NCBI GenBank assembly: GCA_034769895.1
Contig: CM068370.1
Span: forward strand, 50,229,454-50,293,453
Source: Magicicada septendecula
Lineage: Eukaryota > Arthropoda > Insecta > Hemiptera > Cicadidae
DNA: 64,000 nucleotides
Direction of reading: 5' to 3'
The translations under genes and the position numbers were made by a program. Within the stretch, counting starts at the first letter, position 1; every line of letters begins with the position of its first letter. The notes beneath the pieces were generated by a model that saw nothing but the letters and a program-made list of their open reading frames with translations, was not told where the DNA came from and made no database searches. This document shows positions 63,101 through 64,000 of the stretch, piece after piece.

Positions 63101-64000
63101 GAAATGGAAAAGATACTATTTATTTATTAATATTTGTGGATGATTTATTAATTTGTGGACGTAACAAAGAAAAAATGCAAAATATTAAGAAACTTTTATC
63201 AGAAAAATTTAAAATGAAAGATCTTGGTAAAATTAAAGAATATCTTGGTATTAACGTAGAGTATGAGTTCAGTAAATGTGAAATAAAATTAAGTCAAACA
63301 AAATATATTGAGTCATTAGTAAGAAAGTATAATTTAGAAAACAGTAAGATGTATAATACACCTATGGAGGTAAATTTAAAAGTTGAAAAGTCTGATGTTT
63401 GTGGAAGAAATATTCAATATAGAAATTTAATTGGTGCATTATTATATATAAGCTCAGCTACAAGGCCTGATATAAGTTTTAGTGTAAATTATTTAAGTAG
63501 ATATCAGAATTGTTATAATGAAACACACTTTAAATATGCTTTGCGAATATTAAAGTACTTGTATTTAACGAAAGATTTAAAATTGACTTATAAAAGAAAT
63601 GATAATTCTGAAATTATAGATTGTTATGTTGATGCCGATTGGGCTGGTGACCATTTAGACAGAAAATCTACAACTGGTTATGTAATTCGATTATTTGGTA
63701 ATGTAATTTATTGGAAGTCAAGAAAACAAAAGTGTGTAACAAAAGCTTCGACATATGCAGAGTATGTAGCGTTGTCGGAAGCTGTGAGTGAATTGAAAGT
63801 TGTGAAAGAATTGCTAAAATTGTTTAATGTAACTTTAGAAAAACCGATTAATATTTTTGAAGATAATTCGGGAGCGATAAGTTTAGCAAAGTATGGAAGT
63901 TTTACGAAAAATTCTAAACATATTGAAGTTCATTACCATTATGTACACGAATGTATAAAAGAAAATATGATTAATGTTGTAAAGGTAAATTCTGATGATA
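60157..64000 (+). CDS. Copia Gag-Pol polyprotein (partial, open at window edge)
   Basis: Open for at least 1281 codons from ATG 60157 (MAKYNDITIPVFDGEDY, a usual Copia Gag start). Gag spans about 1-205; the CCHC knuckle CFQCGKTGHIKRDC begins at 209. Protease: LLDSGCTDHI (D309-S-G). Integrase: HH/CC region from about 446 (RWHRMLGH, CKICVENK), VHTDVCGPF, CDNGKEY, NGTAERFNRT. RT: WKAMDKE-like SKAMDKEIDSL, VKWIYTKK, MDVETAFLNG, LYGLKESPRAWY and the catalytic FVDD at 993-996. RNase H: VDADWAGD (D1159), YAEYVAL, EDNSGAI. No stop or frameshift was found on reading. One polyprotein encodes all functions, as usual for Copia. The stop lies beyond 64000. Confidence 0.95.
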   Translation, partial: MAKYNDITIPVFDGEDYSMWRKRIVLFLKFKKCDEVITRAKTAQDKDPWDDNDLKVMNYIYSNITNKQLEFISDKTTAYEIIQKFDEMYLKKSTALQIVYRNKLEKLRLKNYTDAATFFSDFEKTVNELKNAGATVSEKEKLNYLLNTLPDSYSYIGDLIDALKEEDQTVDYVKSKIQMTEIKHQKDEYPGRKSNAFMADKRSRQLRTCFQCGKTGHIKRDCKYGGQAAGSSNTWQAPRGRQETEKSNYARRHGNFRSQRGARAHQATQSQQKNPDTSAWVIRVDYHTAHNSKVDKNKFNNCEINWLLDSGCTDHIINNDKYFDKCMILKEPVNVYLGDNRVVKATKIGNVVSYFDLFGKKNEVNMQNVFYAKDLHTNLISYGKITENNTIISKGKMTKIIDNFGNTTAVAWKENGLYKMKSKLKNVESLVNVANKNCNNMSKKERWHRMLGHVNFNYLNILCKHKLLSGIPNELESEFMKCKICVENKMHNIPFENNRKRAKDILEIVHTDVCGPFKTAGLNGEKYFISFIDDYSKIAKVYTMMSKVEVFNCLVQYVNECENLTGKRIKFLRCDNGKEYLNGNIYNFAKEKGIIINNCPAYIHELNGTAERFNRTIMDMSRCLLAEAQIHKKYWPEIVCAATYLKNRTLSNTIEKKTPYEIFFGTKPNVSNLHLYGSKVFVRKPEQKRFSKWDKKADMGILIGYSEVGYRVLINGKVIVARHVDIVEENVNCIGLNECESDEEVYESSDNESLVDSFKGTDENLGDENENKIRKSERIRNPPKRYEDYYVYNSNIFANYCRADTPSTFEEALESNESKYWSKAMDKEIDSLNKNKTWQLVENVNGKKILDVKWIYTKKSDNAYKARLVVRGFQQTDKIDDVYSPVARMQTLKILLSYCCQMGLIIEQMDVETAFLNGKVSSEVYVHQPKGYEDGTNRVCKLIKALYGLKESPRAWYECLDKFLISLGVKKSNLDYCLYTFGNGKDTIYLLIFVDDLLICGRNKEKMQNIKKLLSEKFKMKDLGKIKEYLGINVEYEFSKCEIKLSQTKYIESLVRKYNLENSKMYNTPMEVNLKVEKSDVCGRNIQYRNLIGALLYISSATRPDISFSVNYLSRYQNCYNETHFKYALRILKYLYLTKDLKLTYKRNDNSEIIDCYVDADWAGDHLDRKSTTGYVIRLFGNVIYWKSRKQKCVTKASTYAEYVALSEAVSELKVVKELLKLFNVTLEKPINIFEDNSGAISLAKYGSFTKNSKHIEVHYHYVHECIKENMINVVKVNSDD

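Larger units (their letters stand above)
59853..64000 (+). mobile_element. Element J: Ty1/Copia-type LTR retrotransposon (continues past window)
   Basis: 5' LTR (59853-60058), primer-binding site for initiator tRNA-Met, and one long Gag-Pol frame in Copia order (integrase before RT). The 3' LTR lies outside the window. All catalytic motifs and the frame are intact over 3.8 kb, so this is the one element here that may still be active. Confidence 0.92.

Overview
The window is eukaryotic, AT-rich and almost entirely built of transposable elements. No host gene, tRNA or rRNA gene, operon or CRISPR array is visible. The mix of Ty3/Gypsy-type LTR elements, a Ty1/Copia-type element, a Helitron and several endonuclease-bearing Penelope-like elements (PLEs) fits a large, repeat-rich arthropod genome, most likely an insect. 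The species cannot be told from the sequence.

Layout, with letters used in the entries. 1-1701: AT-rich non-coding DNA that starts with a two-copy 195-bp tandem repeat. 1702-9250: a very large near-perfect palindrome (arms about 3.3 kb) with a PLE GIY-YIG gene in its loop; the arms look like the 3' part of a gypsy element plus smaller foldbacks. 9254-9450: a third copy of the same PLE 3' end. 9460-15985: element D, a Gypsy element on the minus strand with gag, a separate zinc-finger frame, protease-RT-RNase H and a broken integrase; it has only a 5' LTR. 15986-27047: element E, a related Gypsy element on the minus strand with both LTRs; a PLE with a target-site duplication sits in the 5' LTR. 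27048-about 30560: a Helitron Rep-helicase gene, cut at both ends. 30597-31713: a minus-strand PLE. 31714-39608: element F, a pol-less relative of D/E on the minus strand, carrying another PLE. 39610-42158: the start of element I (gag fragment, primer-binding site, probable LTR). 42159-58931: element G, a second pol-less element of the F type on the plus strand, with a 4-bp duplication GTCA. Element H (43820-55422, minus strand, 3.5-kb LTRs, 4-bp duplication GTTT) sits inside the coding region of G. 59853-64000: element J, an intact Copia element that runs off the window edge.

How the parts relate. D, E, F and G form one group: LTRs starting TGTAACGG, a primer-binding site resembling tRNA-Lys(UUU), and a similar coiled-coil Gag N-terminus; E, F and G also keep a hairpin next to the polypurine tract, where D has lost its 3' end. 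D and E encode the enzymes, and their Gag ends in a RanBP2-type zinc finger instead of the usual CCHC knuckle. F and G have lost pol (F still shows a decayed piece of it) but share an unrecognised second protein region ending in DDGG, so they are probably mobilised by D/E-type partners. H is separate: very young LTRs, no pol, and a Gag-like protein with spaced cysteines resembling LDL-receptor class A repeats. PLE 3' ends, here and in the foldbacks, repeatedly carry hammerhead-ribozyme-like cores.

The best candidates for something undescribed are the RanBP2-finger Gag, the F/G second protein, the H Gag-like protein, and the recurring primer-binding-site copies lying just inside LTRs. All structural calls were made by eye from one sequence, without alignment software or database searches.
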